64,000 nt of DNA from JADKBO01 sp965230345 (lineage in GTDB: Bacteria > Bacteroidota > Bacteroidia > Chitinophagales > Saprospiraceae), in assembly GCA_965230345.1 (NCBI GenBank), contig CBDDKR010000001.1:496001-560000 (forward strand), read 5' to 3'. Position numbers and translations under genes: made by a program. The notes below the pieces were generated by a model. It searched no databases. It was not told the origin of the DNA and saw only the letters and a program-made list of their open reading frames with translations. Shown here piece after piece: positions 35,522-44,982 of this stretch; within the stretch, counting starts at the first letter, position 1, and every line of letters begins with the position of its first letter.

Positions 35522-36535
35522 ATGAAAGAATTTTTATTGATAATGGTATTATTAAGTCTAGGATGTAAAGCTGGTGAACCCTTAATGAATGTTCATAAGA
35601 CTGAATATATGTTCGACTCAAAACTTTACCCAATTAGAAATGGTGAGTTATGGGGGTATAGTGATTTTTATGGGAATGTAATTATAGATCCGCAATTTGA
35701 AGAAGTATCAATGTTTAGATATGGAATAGCATTAGTTAAACAGAACAAACATTATGGTTATTTAAATAATAATGGGGAATGGCTGATACGACCTAGGTAC
35801 GAAAAAGCTGAACCGTTTATCCTTCAAAATTATGAAGATAATGAGGAAGAAGAAAAAGGGAAATTACTTGTTGCACAAGTAGATGAAGGAAAAGGGCAAT
35901 ATTTTATAAATAAGACAGGTAGTCGAATAAAAGAAATAGTGTTGCTGAAAGAAATTGGTACTTGTGAGCAAATAATCTCTCAATTAGGAAGATATAGTTA
36001 TAGAAATGCAAGTGGGACATATGAACTAATTTATGAATACTGGAGAATTGAAAAAGATAGTACAACAAAGAAAATAAGAGATACTACGAGGTTGAAGCTA
36101 GATACAATAATTGAACTTGGTGTAGAGTACGTATTACTTAGAAAAGATTCAAAGTATGCATTTTATTGCCTTAGAACATCACGTGGGATTGATTATCGAA
36201 ATAAAAAAAGGATAATAGTTCCAATGGATTCTATACATGTAATAGATCCAGAATTTATATATGAGGATGTAAAATTCATAGTGGTGGATGGAAAAGAGCA
36301 ACCTAGTGCAATTTATAAGAAATGTGGTAAATGGGGAATACCAGGATACTTGAAAGAACCAATAGTTCCGTTTATATACTATGACATGAATCCCGGGGAA
36401 AAGGGGAATTCATACGTAGTGGAATATGAAAAAGATAAGTCAGGTTACATTTCAATTATAAGAGATAGTTATAATAGATCAAAGAGTATTATTGTAGAAC
36501 ACTTTAAAAGAGAGAAAGCAAGTAACATGCGCTGA
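35522..36535 (+). CDS. WG-repeat lipoprotein
   Basis: A 337-residue protein with a signal peptide and Cys 15 (SLGCK). Residues 40-105 hold WG-type repeats (NGELWGYSDFYGNVIIDPQFEEV, then NKHYGYLNNNGEWLIRPRYEKAEPF), and another near 260-290 (KKCGKWGIPGYLKEPIVPFIYYDM). WG repeats form beta structures of unclear role in exported Bacteroidota proteins. ATG 35522 is 15 bases after the core. The last residues (SNMR) and the stop are encoded within the attC. Head GTTACTTGC matches tail GCAAGTAAC. Confidence 0.8.
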   Translation: MKEFLLIMVLLSLGCKAGEPLMNVHKTEYMFDSKLYPIRNGELWGYSDFYGNVIIDPQFEEVSMFRYGIALVKQNKHYGYLNNNGEWLIRPRYEKAEPFILQNYEDNEEEEKGKLLVAQVDEGKGQYFINKTGSRIKEIVLLKEIGTCEQIISQLGRYSYRNASGTYELIYEYWRIEKDSTTKKIRDTTRLKLDTIIELGVEYVLLRKDSKYAFYCLRTSRGIDYRNKKRIIVPMDSIHVIDPEFIYEDVKFIVVDGKEQPSAIYKKCGKWGIPGYLKEPIVPFIYYDMNPGEKGNSYVVEYEKDKSGYISIIRDSYNRSKSIIVEHFKREKASNMR

Positions 36536-36588
36536 TGCGACATGGGTAATGAATATGACAAACGTCGCATAGCGCAAGATCGTTATAC
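36520..36588 (+). other. attC site 45
   Basis: R'' AAGTAAC to core GTTATAC; family B-type arms with small changes (ATGGGTAATGAATATG). Confidence 0.9.
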
Positions 36589-37066
36589 GCCATTGAGAGA
36601 AAGTCAGATAAAGGAAGTTTACGCATAGAAAGAGCTTACCCCAATTCGTTTGCGGCTTAAAAATAAGTAGGGTAGAGCAAGAGTGAAGGAGAAGTACGGC
36701 TTGCTTGAGAACATTAAATAAATGATGAAACAGATTCTCAAAGGACAAATAGAAAAATTGGAGCCACAAAGTATCTACAAAAATCTGAGAGATTGAAAGT
36801 CGTTCGTTGCCTTTAGGGATGTATACGGAACGGAAACCAAGCATGTTCTAGAACGCAAGCCCAGATGTGTACAAAGGTTACAAGACTTAAACAGATAAAT
36901 GAAGCAGATCATACAAGCGTTAATTTGTAAAGAAATGAGCTTCGTGTTAAATAATAATATGGTTGTAAAGCCGCAAACTAGACGGAACCTAGGAGTGTTA
37001 TACGGCGTATAACACTATGTATCAGTCCACATCTCCAAGAAGTCGATGTGTCTGATACATTTACCG
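36583..37066 (+). repeat. Non-coding cassette, family A copy 13
   Basis: Same subtype as copy 5 (nearly identical over most of its length). First of three family A cassettes in tandem. Confidence 0.85.
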
Positions 37067-37072
37067 TTATAC
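37007..37072 (+). other. attC site 46 (family A type)
   Basis: R'' GTATAAC to core GTTATAC. Confidence 0.9.
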
Positions 37073-37551
37073 GCCATTGAGTGAAGATCAAATAAAGGAA
37101 GTTTGTGCTAGAAAAGAGCTTGTCCCAATTCGTTTGCGGCTTTTAAAAAGTGGTGTGGAGATAAAAGTGAAGGAGAATTTCGGCTTGCTTGAGAACATTG
37201 AATAAAAGATGAAACAGGTTCTTAAAGTACAAATAGAGAAATTGGAGCCAAAGAGTATCTACAAATATCTTAGAGATTGAAAGACGATTGTTGCCTTTAA
37301 AGGATGTTCATGAAACGTAAACCCAATCATGTTATAGGACGCAAGCTCAGATGTGTACAAAAGTTACAAGACATAAACAGATGAATGAAGCTAATGATGC
37401 AATCAAAATTTCCAAAGATGATAAGCTTCGAATTAAATAATAAAAGGTATTAAAGCCGCAAACTAGACGGAACCTAGGAGTGTTATACGGCGTATAACAC
37501 TATGTATCGCTCCACATCTCCAAGTAGTCGATGTGTCGGATACATTTACCG
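37067..37551 (+). repeat. Non-coding cassette, family A copy 14
   Basis: Carries an uninterrupted TTG frame of 42 codons at 37077-37205 (LSEDQIKEVCARKELVPIRL and on). The frame is also open in copies 15 and 18 but is broken in the other copies. Confidence 0.8.
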
Positions 37552-37557
37552 TTATAC
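37492..37557 (+). other. attC site 47 (family A type)
   Basis: R'' GTATAAC to core GTTATAC. Confidence 0.9.
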
Positions 37558-38031
37558 GCCATTGAGTGAAGATCAAATAAAGGAAGTTTGTGCTAGAAAA
37601 GAGCTTGTCCCAATTCGTTTGCGGCTTTTAAAAAGTGGTGTGGAGATAAAAGTGAAGGAGAATTTCGGCTTGCTTGAGAACATTGAATAAAAGATGAAAC
37701 AGGTTCTTAAAGGACAAATAGAGAAATTGGAGCCAAAGAGTATCTACAAATATCTTAGAGATTGAAAGACGATTGTTGCCTTTAAAGGATGTTCATGAAA
37801 CGTAAACCAAACATGTTCTAGGACGCAAGCCCAGATGTGTACAAGAGTTAAACAGATAAAATTAATGAAGCAGATTATACGAGCGTTAATTTGTAAAGAG
37901 AAGAGCTTCGGATTAAATAATAGATGGTTGTAAAGCCGCAAACTAGACGAAACCTAGGAGTGTTATACGGCGTATAACACTATGTATCAGTTCACACCGC
38001 CAAGTAGGCGAAGTGTCGGATACATTTACCG
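37552..38031 (+). repeat. Non-coding cassette, family A copy 15
   Basis: First 250 bases nearly identical to copy 14, right half like copy 8 (AGACGAAACC and the CACCGCC attC arm): a mosaic of two family members. Confidence 0.85.
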
Positions 38032-38037
38032 TTATGA
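37972..38037 (+). other. attC site 48 (family A type)
   Basis: R'' GTATAAC to core GTTATGA. Confidence 0.9.
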
Positions 38038-38522
38038 CCCATCAATGTAAAGCGCATTCGTGAATCATTGAATCAATAAAAATACTATTCATCTTTGCTT
38101 AAGCGAACAGATTTAAAACAAGCATAGACATTCTAAGGAAGATTAAAAGGACAAAAAAGAGCTAAAAGTGACTCTTAGAATTACAAATACGAGGAAAAAG
38201 TTATAAATTGTGGAACAGAATCCAAAGAAAATTGAAAACATAAGCAGCTCGCACAAAGAAGGAAAATCTGGACGAAGAAGGACAAATCAAGAAAGAGATT
38301 TTAAACAATTTAAAGGTTAGAGCGCTGCGACTTATGAAGGGCGAAGCCGTGTGTAAACTAAGAGGGAATTCAATAAGTTGTTCATAGCTTTTACTTCGAT
38401 ATTTCACTGCTTCAGAATTTTAATAAAAGAGTAAACAGATAAAGAAAAAAGGGACGGGGTCATAACATGCGCTGATGCGACATAAGTAATAAATATGACA
38501 GACGTCGCATAGCGCAAGACCG
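38032..38522 (+). repeat. Non-coding cassette, family B copy 5
   Basis: Left part like copies 2 and 4 (ATCAATGTAAAGCGC), right part standard. No gene seen. Confidence 0.85.
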
Positions 38523-38528
38523 TTATAC
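38460..38528 (+). other. attC site 49 (family B type)
   Basis: R'' TCATAAC to core GTTATAC. Confidence 0.9.
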
Positions 38529-39005
38529 GCCATTGAGTGAAGGTCAGATAAAAGAAATTTATGCTAGGAAAGAGCTTGTCCCAATTCGTTTGCGGCTTAA
38601 AAAAATGGTGTGGAGATAAAATTGAAGGAGAAGTTCGACTTGCTTGAGTTACAGAGTGAAAACCAGATAAGATTCTTGAAAGACAAATAGAAAAAATTGG
38701 AGCCAAAAAGTATAAACAAAAATCTGAGAGATTGAAAGACGATCGTTGCTTAAATGGGATATGAACCAAACGTAAACAAGACATGTTCTAGGACGCAAGC
38801 CCAGATGAGTACATAAGCTACAAGACTTAAACAGAAAAATGAAGTAGATTATACAAGCGTAAATTTGTAAAGAGAAGAGCTTCGGATTAAATAATAAAAG
38901 GTTGTAAAGCCGCAAACTAGACGGAACTTAGGAGTGCTATACGGCGTATAACACCATGTATCACTCTACATCTTCAAGTAGTCGATGTGTCGGATACATT
39001 TACCG
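38523..39005 (+). repeat. Non-coding cassette, family A copy 16
   Basis: The palindrome before R'' is slightly decayed on its left arm (GTGCTATAC), while R'' itself is intact. Otherwise typical. Confidence 0.85.
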
Positions 39006-39011
39006 TTAGCG
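38946..39011 (+). other. attC site 50 (family A type)
   Basis: R'' GTATAAC to core GTTAGCG. Confidence 0.9.
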
Positions 39012-39030
39012 ATAAGTTGAAAATCAAAAA

Positions 39031-39831
39031 ATGAACGAATCCAGAAAATATTGTAGAAGTCTTCATGCTCAAATCAGCTTGGGTACTACTTCTGATGATA
39101 GATTCATGCCAAATGGATATGTCTCAGCTTTTGCGGAGATGGACAAACTTATACTTACCGAAAAATTAGATGGCCAAAACAACTGCTTTAACAAACATGG
39201 TGTTTTTGCTCGTTCGCATACTGCACCAACAAAACATCCTTGGGATAAGCCTTTAATTGAACGATGGCAATTGATAAGGAACGATCTAAATGACTTGGAG
39301 ATATTTGGCGAAAACATGTATGGAATTCATTCAATATGCTACAAGAAATTGGAATCTTATTTCTATGTTTTTGCTGTAAGAGAACATGACCAATGGTTGT
39401 CTTGGGAAGAAGTAAAGTTCTATGCCAACTTGTTGGATTTTCCAATTGTACCTGAGATAGAAACTAAGAGTGAACTCGGCGAATCTCAAATAACAGTTAA
39501 GAATGAAAATGAAGTTCTATCAAATTGGCTAAAGTCAAATCTTGGAATGACTTGGGAAGAAAGTGTAAATACTGCGGGGAAACTTGGAGGATACGATCCA
39601 GAAACAGATAAACCTTGCTCAGAGGGATTTGTAATCAGGAACGCCGAATCATATAAAACAAACCAAGGATCAATAAACGTGTCATCAAACGAATTCAACA
39701 ACTTGTTCAAACTTGTCCGTGAATCACATGTAAAAACAGATGTCCACTGGACTAAAACCTGGAAGCCAGCTAAATTGATTGATTATCAAAAACACAATTG
39801 GCTGGGATACTCTTACTTAAGCTCGGTGTAA
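39031..39831 (+). CDS. RNA ligase family protein
   Basis: A 266-residue ATP-dependent RNA ligase of the Rnl2-like nucleotidyltransferase type. Motif I is EKLDGQN with the adenylated lysine K45. FARSH follows (motif Ia), then DLEIFGENMYG (motif III, about 89-99), FYVFAVRE (motif IIIa), EGFVIR at 198-203 (motif IV) and NLFKLVRES (motif V). All core residues are present, so it should be active. It joins 5'-phosphate and 3'-hydroxyl RNA ends. It overlaps the kinase gene by one base (TAATG), and both share a cassette, which points to an RNA repair unit. ATG 39031; the head GTTAGCGATA matches the tail after the kinase. Confidence 0.85.
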   Translation: MNESRKYCRSLHAQISLGTTSDDRFMPNGYVSAFAEMDKLILTEKLDGQNNCFNKHGVFARSHTAPTKHPWDKPLIERWQLIRNDLNDLEIFGENMYGIHSICYKKLESYFYVFAVREHDQWLSWEEVKFYANLLDFPIVPEIETKSELGESQITVKNENEVLSNWLKSNLGMTWEESVNTAGKLGGYDPETDKPCSEGFVIRNAESYKTNQGSINVSSNEFNNLFKLVRESHVKTDVHWTKTWKPAKLIDYQKHNWLGYSYLSSV

Positions 39832-41009
39832 TGTGGAGATTTCCTAAATATCAAGTAGATACAAAATTGGATTGGGACGATTTAGCCAATTCATACAGTT
39901 GGATTGCCGAAATGAAAGGAGTTAAACAAGATCCTATTTGGCACGCAGAAGGTGATGTCTATGTCCATACCAAAATGGTTACTGAAGAATTAATCAAACT
40001 CCAAAATTTCGATTCTCTATCAGAACAAGAAAAACACATAATTTTAAGTTCTGCCTTATTTCATGACATAGAAAAGAGATCAACAACTACTGAGGAGGAA
40101 ATAGAAGGACAAATTAGAATAGTATCTCCGAGGCATGCAAAAAAAGGAGAATTTACCACAAGACAAATCCTTTACAAAGACATTAAAACACCATTTCAAG
40201 TTCGTGAACAGATTTGCAAACTTGTAAGATTGCATGGGCTCCCATTATGGGCAATCTCAAAAGATAATCCTGACAAAGAGGTCATCTATTCAAGTACGAT
40301 AGTAAACAATAAGCTACTCTCAATACTTGCAACAGCTGATGTACTTGGAAGAACTTGCCAAGACCAAGATGAGATACTAATGAAGATCGAACTTTTCAAA
40401 GAGCTTTGTAAAGACAATCAATGCTTCACAAAACCTAAAGAGTTTAAATCAAATTATGGACGATTTCTATATTTCAACAAAGAAGACGGATATGTAGACT
40501 ATTCACCTTATGACGATTTAATATGTACGGTCACAGTAATGTGTGCCTTGCCAGGTAGTGGCAAGGATACATATATCAAAAAGAATTTAGACCAACCAAT
40601 TCTCTCTTTGGATGACATAAGAAGAGAACACAAGATATCACCAAAAGACAAAAAAGGAAATGGCCAAGTAATTCAACTGGCAAAAGAAAAAGCAAAGGAA
40701 TATCTTAGAACAAAAACATCCTTTGTCTTTAATGCTACGAACATCACTAAAGACATGAGAAGTAGATGGATAGGGTTATTCACAAACTATAATGCAAGAG
40801 TGAAAATCATCTATATTGAAGTACCATATAAGAAATTACTAAAACAAAATTCAGATAGAGAGCATAAAGTACCAGAGATTGTAATTGATAAAATGGTAGG
40901 AAAACTTGAAATGCCAGACTTTAAAGAGGCACATGAAGTTGAATACATTATTGAAGGTGAAAACCTATCGCTAACACAGCATGATGACAGAATCACTCCT
41001 TCGTCGTGA
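39831..41009 (+). CDS. HD-domain phosphohydrolase fused to polynucleotide kinase
   Basis: A 392-residue two-domain protein. The N-terminal half has HD-domain motifs (H38 in WHAEGDVYVHTKM with H46, then ALFHDIEK with His-Asp at 78-79, and a later LVRLHG). The C-terminal half is a P-loop kinase (ALPGSGKDTYIKK near 239-251, LSLDDIRRE, NATNITKDMRSRW and the lid region with REHKVP). This combination can process RNA ends: kinase for 5'-OH and HD phosphohydrolase for 3'-phosphate or cyclic phosphate. With the upstream ligase it makes a complete end-healing and sealing set. ATG 39831 is preferred to an upstream TTG. The last twelve residues lie in the attC. Confidence 0.85.
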   Translation: MWRFPKYQVDTKLDWDDLANSYSWIAEMKGVKQDPIWHAEGDVYVHTKMVTEELIKLQNFDSLSEQEKHIILSSALFHDIEKRSTTTEEEIEGQIRIVSPRHAKKGEFTTRQILYKDIKTPFQVREQICKLVRLHGLPLWAISKDNPDKEVIYSSTIVNNKLLSILATADVLGRTCQDQDEILMKIELFKELCKDNQCFTKPKEFKSNYGRFLYFNKEDGYVDYSPYDDLICTVTVMCALPGSGKDTYIKKNLDQPILSLDDIRREHKISPKDKKGNGQVIQLAKEKAKEYLRTKTSFVFNATNITKDMRSRWIGLFTNYNARVKIIYIEVPYKKLLKQNSDREHKVPEIVIDKMVGKLEMPDFKEAHEVEYIIEGENLSLTQHDDRITPSS

Positions 41010-41035
41010 CTCTGCATATGCTAATTCCGTTGTGC
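40969..41035 (+). other. attC site 51
   Basis: R'' CGCTAAC to core GTTGTGC; arms GCATGATGACAGAaTCAC / GTGACTCTGCATATGC. Confidence 0.9.
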
Positions 41036-41056
41036 CTCATACAGAGCAACCTACAA

Positions 41057-42412
41057 ATGAAGAAGAATTACAAAGTCATTTTAATTTCAATGAGCGGAGT
41101 AAGAGTTTATAATAAACGATTGCTTGACCTCGGATTGACTTTACCCGGATTTGTAGAAAGAAGCGAAGTAATTGCAAGTTTACCAAGTTTAGGTTTATTG
41201 ACTCTTGCCTCTCATACACCCGAAAATTGGAATATAATCTACAAAGAATTAGATGACTTTTCAGAATCTGACATACTTGAAATAATTAGCGAAAAGCCAG
41301 ATATTATTGCTTTTTCTTCCTTAACCGCAAGGATTAACGAAACTTACGAATTATGTAAACGATTTAAAGAAATTGGAATAACGGTTGCAATTGGAGGTTT
41401 ACACGTTTCAGCTATGCCAAAAGAAGCTACCAAAATTGCTGACATAACAATTCAAGGTGAAGGAGAAATAATTTGGGAAACAATTCTTAAAGACTTTGAA
41501 AACAAAGAACTAAAATCAATTTATAGTTCACTTTCAAACCCTAAGTATAATTTCAATTTCAAGTCTTGTAAAGTTCCGAAATATGAATTACTCGACATTT
41601 CAAAATACAATAGATTAACAATTCAAACAACAAGAGGTTGTCCTTTAAATTGTAGTTTTTGTGCAGCTTCACGAACAATAAGTGCATACAAAAAGAAATC
41701 AATTATACAAATCGAAAAAGAGCTTAACAAAATTCTTGAAGTTTGGGAAAGACCTTTTATTGAGTTAGCTGATGACAATACATTTGTAGATAAAAAATGG
41801 TCGAGAAAATTATTAGCTCTATTTGGAAAGTATAATATTAAATGGTTTACCGAAACGGATATTTCTATTGCCTATGATGATGAATTTTTAGAATTATTGG
41901 CAAAATCAAACTGTGCTCAAGTCTTAATTGGATTTGAAACTGCAAACAAAAGAGGTTTAAAAGGTATTGACAGTAAAGATTGGAAGCATAAACAATTTGA
42001 TAATTACCAAAAGGCGATTGACAAAATACAGTCTTATGGAATTTCAGTAAATGGTTGCTTTATTCTTGGATTCGACACAGACACAAAAGATACTTTCAAA
42101 GAAACAGAACGGTTTATAATTGACAGCAATCTTTCTGAAGTTCAAATTACTTTACTTACACCATTTCCTGGGACAGAACTTTACAATCAGCTAAAAAGTC
42201 AAAACAGATTATTAAAAGACAACTATTGGGATAAATGTACATTATTTGATGTGAATTTTATTCCAAAAAACTTTACTGTTCAGGAACTTGAAACAGAATT
42301 TGAGAAACTAATGAAAAGAATTTATTCTAAAGAATTAGTCGCCAACAGAAAAAAACATTTTAAACGAACGCTATTAAATAAAAGGCAAACAAAAAAATAT
42401 GAGTCTATTTAA
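41057..42412 (+). CDS. B12-binding-type radical SAM protein
   Basis: A 451-residue protein with an N-terminal cobalamin-binding-like alpha/beta domain (ISEKPDIIAFSSLTARI, then GGLHVSAMPKEATKIADITIQGEGE) and a radical SAM core with TTRGCPLNCSFCAAS, giving the CxxxCxxC iron-sulfur motif near residues 200-207, and AQVLIGFETANKRGLKGI later. The family performs B12-dependent methylations and other radical reactions on varied substrates; the substrate here is unknown. ATG 41057, 27 bases after the core. Overlaps the next gene by 14 bases. An unusual cargo for a cassette because it needs iron-sulfur assembly and probably cobalamin. Confidence 0.85.
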   Translation: MKKNYKVILISMSGVRVYNKRLLDLGLTLPGFVERSEVIASLPSLGLLTLASHTPENWNIIYKELDDFSESDILEIISEKPDIIAFSSLTARINETYELCKRFKEIGITVAIGGLHVSAMPKEATKIADITIQGEGEIIWETILKDFENKELKSIYSSLSNPKYNFNFKSCKVPKYELLDISKYNRLTIQTTRGCPLNCSFCAASRTISAYKKKSIIQIEKELNKILEVWERPFIELADDNTFVDKKWSRKLLALFGKYNIKWFTETDISIAYDDEFLELLAKSNCAQVLIGFETANKRGLKGIDSKDWKHKQFDNYQKAIDKIQSYGISVNGCFILGFDTDTKDTFKETERFIIDSNLSEVQITLLTPFPGTELYNQLKSQNRLLKDNYWDKCTLFDVNFIPKNFTVQELETEFEKLMKRIYSKELVANRKKHFKRTLLNKRQTKKYESI

Positions 42413-43073
42413 AACCCTAATAAAACTATTAACTTTTAAGTTAACCAGAGACGAAATGTTAAATTTTAACAAGAGCCATTTCATCCTTGGTTTGATTGGA
42501 ACTTGGATAGTTGGAATGGGCAGATATTGGGATGATGTAGGAGCTAATTGGATGCAACATTTGGGTTTAGGTTCTGTTATATACATTTTTGTTCTAGCCT
42601 TATTTATTTGGCTGATTTTACTTCCTTTTAAAATTAAAAATTGGAGTTATTTTATTGTAGTTACTTTCATAGGATTAACTTCATTTCCAGCAATATTTTA
42701 CGCAATTCCTGTTGAGAAATTTCTATCAATCGAAACTTCAAATACTATAAATGTTTGGTTTTTGGCTATTGTAGCTGCTTGGAGATTAGCATTGTTATAC
42801 TACTTTTTAAAGCATTTCACTAAATTGAGTAAGGGAAATATAATCACTGTTACACTTATGCCAATTTGTGTAATTATATCTGTTTTGACAATCCTAAATT
42901 TACATAGAGTTGTATTCAATATTATGGGAAGAATGAGAAATCCAACGCCACACGATAGCTCATATTTTGTATTAATGTTGTTAACAGGATTATCACTAAT
43001 TTTATCAATACCATTATTGATTTCATATGGAGTTGGAATTTACAACAGACGAAAATTATTAAGAGAAGAATAA
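42399..43073 (+). CDS. Multi-helix membrane protein, partner of the radical SAM enzyme
   Basis: A 224-residue protein with about five or six membrane helices (near 30-45, 55-75, 82-105, 118-140, 150-167 and 190-212). The first loop has IVGMGRYWDDVGANWMQHLG, with conserved-looking Trp, Arg and Asp residues. The layout resembles YIP1-like membrane proteins. Overlapping starts and a shared cassette (head GTTGTGCCT, tail AGGCACAAC) support a joint role with the radical SAM enzyme, perhaps as membrane acceptor or exporter. Confidence 0.65.
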   Translation: MSLFKTLIKLLTFKLTRDEMLNFNKSHFILGLIGTWIVGMGRYWDDVGANWMQHLGLGSVIYIFVLALFIWLILLPFKIKNWSYFIVVTFIGLTSFPAIFYAIPVEKFLSIETSNTINVWFLAIVAAWRLALLYYFLKHFTKLSKGNIITVTLMPICVIISVLTILNLHRVVFNIMGRMRNPTPHDSSYFVLMLLTGLSLILSIPLLISYGVGIYNRRKLLREE

Positions 43074-43082
43074 AGTACGAAG

Positions 43083-43214
43083 GCACAACAATGTGTATAA
43101 GTAATAGCGGTTTAAGTGATAAAACGAAAGATAAAATATAAAACAAAGGTTAGTGCAAAACTGAAAGGTTTGTGAGTAAAAATCCGCTACTACTCATACA
43201 CTAGACCGTTATGA
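43083..43214 (+). other. attC site 52, long type
   Basis: About 132 bases, R'' GCACAAC to core GTTATGA. Outer arms GTGTATaAGTAaTAGCGG / CCGCTACTACTCATACAC enclose a 60-base terminal structure. The same long type closes the GHKL cassette at 54940. Confidence 0.85.
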
Positions 43215-43703
43215 CCCATCGAAGAAAAAACTCAGATTATTAGTTGTGCATAAATGAATTAGTAATTCTGCTTCGCCTTAACCATAAAATGTTCGGGGAC
43301 GCTTATATATGTTGAGAATAATTAGGAGTTCAAAAAATGAGATAAAAGAGGTTGTTAAAAGCACAAAATCGAGGAAAAAGTTATAAATTGTGCAACAGAA
43401 TCCAAAGAAAATTGAAAACATAAGAAGCTCGCGCAAAGAAGGATAATCTGGACTAAGAAGGACAAATCAAGAAAGATATTTTAAACAAATTAATGGTTAG
43501 AGCGCTGCGACTTATGAAGGGCGAAGCCGTGTGTAAACTAAGAGGAAAATCAATAAGTTGTTCATTGCTTTTACCTAAATTTTTCGCTTCTTCAGAATCT
43601 TAATAAAAGAGTAAACAGATAAAGAAAAATAGGGACGAGGTCATAACATGCGCTGATGCGACATAAGTAATAAATATGACAGACGTCGCATAGCGCAAGA
43701 CCG
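43209..43703 (+). repeat. Non-coding cassette, family B copy 6
   Basis: Close to copy 3; several small changes (GGATAATCTGGACTAAG) destroy the open frame seen in other copies. Confidence 0.85.
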
Positions 43704-43709
43704 TTGTCG
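43641..43709 (+). other. attC site 53 (family B type)
   Basis: R'' TCATAAC to core GTTGTCG. Confidence 0.9.
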
Positions 43710-43712
43710 GTC

Positions 43713-43887
43713 ATTACCAATTTTGGTGCATCGAAAAATCAATGATTGGAGATGAAATTGATTTTCTAATGTCTATTAAAATTCCAGACTAACGTTCTCT
43801 TAAAAACCACAAATGAAAGAAAAACGGATAAATTTTACGAAAACTTGAGTATAGGTAATCCATCGTTTAGCGAGAGATGATCAGAAT
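43713..43887 (+). mobile_element. E element copy 6, divergent
   Basis: A diverged relative of E: ATTACCAATTTTGGTGCATC at the left, ACTAACGTTCTCTTAA in the first stem arm, GTTTAGCGAGAGATGATC in the second and CAGAATT at the end. It also begins ten bases after the GTT core and ends 13 bases before a gene. Head and tail of this cassette match. Confidence 0.6.
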
Positions 43888-43900
43888 TATAAGATTATAG

Positions 43901-44461
43901 ATGAAATGGAATTTTAAGTCATTAATAGAATTAACTAAGGTGAATTTGTCTTGGTCGAAAAGATTTTTTTTGATTGTTTTAACTCATTTTTTAATCAATA
44001 TTGTTACCAGGCTTATCTTTTTATTTGATGACTTTTCATTGCTAAATCAAATAACTCATTCCATAATTCATATTTTGTTTTTAGGATTGGTAATCAAGAT
44101 TATATACCTTCCACGTCAAGAGGAATTACTGAAAAAGAAAAAAGAGAAATGGTGGATCTGGGGATTTGTTATTTTAAATGCTATACCATTTTATCATGAT
44201 TTTAAGCTAGCAGATAATGGTTTTGTGCCAATGTGGGCAATTGCACCATCAACCAATTTTGGAGTTCCCAATATCTACTTATTTTGGTTTTCAACAGAGG
44301 ATCAATATACTCTAGGGCTCGTAAATAATCCATTAATCCATCTTGATGTACTTTTTTTAAATTTATATTTATTTGGAATATTTACAATATTTATATTGCA
44401 TATGAAACGTAAAATTATTGAGAAGATCAAACGAACCGACAACAATGTGTATAAATCATAA
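43901..44461 (+). CDS. Four-helix membrane protein
   Basis: A 186-residue protein with helices near residues 19-42, 52-69, 85-97 and 150-170, and a short extracellular or periplasmic loop (LADNGFVPMWAIAPSTNFGVPN). No family recognised. ATG 43901 follows the E-like leader. The last six codons (NNVYKS) and stop lie in the attC, so the C-terminus has been replaced by attC-encoded residues. Head GTTGTCGGT matches tail ACCGACAAC. Confidence 0.65.
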   Translation: MKWNFKSLIELTKVNLSWSKRFFLIVLTHFLINIVTRLIFLFDDFSLLNQITHSIIHILFLGLVIKIIYLPRQEELLKKKKEKWWIWGFVILNAIPFYHDFKLADNGFVPMWAIAPSTNFGVPNIYLFWFSTEDQYTLGLVNNPLIHLDVLFLNLYLFGIFTIFILHMKRKIIEKIKRTDNNVYKS

Positions 44462-44504
44462 CATCCAGGACTGGATGCTACGCCTTATACACCAACCGTT
44501 ATAC
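44437..44504 (+). other. attC site 54
   Basis: R'' CGACAAC to core GTTATAC; ACATCCagGACTGGATGC hairpin type. Confidence 0.9.
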
Positions 44505-44976
44505 GCCATTGAGTGAAAGTCAGATAAAGGAAGTTTACGCAAGAAAAGAGCTTAGTCGAATTCGTTTGCGGCTTTAAAAGTAGGGTAGATCAAGAGTGAA
44601 GGAGAAGTTCGGCTTGCTTGAGAACATGGATAGAATCAGATCGGATTCTTAAAAGACAAATAGAAAAAATTGAGCCAAAAAGTATGTACAAAAAATTTAG
44701 TGAATGAAAGACGCTCGTTGCTTTTATAGGATGTATACGGAACGGAAACCAATCATGTTCTATGACGCAAGCCCAGATGTGCTAGATATATAGATTAATG
44801 AAACAGAAAAATAAAGTCAATAATACAAGCGATGTTTTCAAAGATGAAAGCTTCGAATTAAAAAATAAAAGGTTGTAAAGCCGCAAACTTGACGGAACTT
44901 AGGAGTGTTATACGGCGTATAACACTATGTATCAGTTCACATCTCCAAGAAGTCGATGTGTCGGATACATTTTCCG
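44499..44976 (+). repeat. Non-coding cassette, family A copy 17
   Basis: Left like copy 10, right like copy 7: a mosaic. In tandem with copies 18 and 19. Confidence 0.85.
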
Positions 44977-44982
44977 TTATAC
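44917..44982 (+). other. attC site 55 (family A type)
   Basis: R'' GTATAAC to core GTTATAC; one base change in the last arm (ACATTTTCC). Confidence 0.9.
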
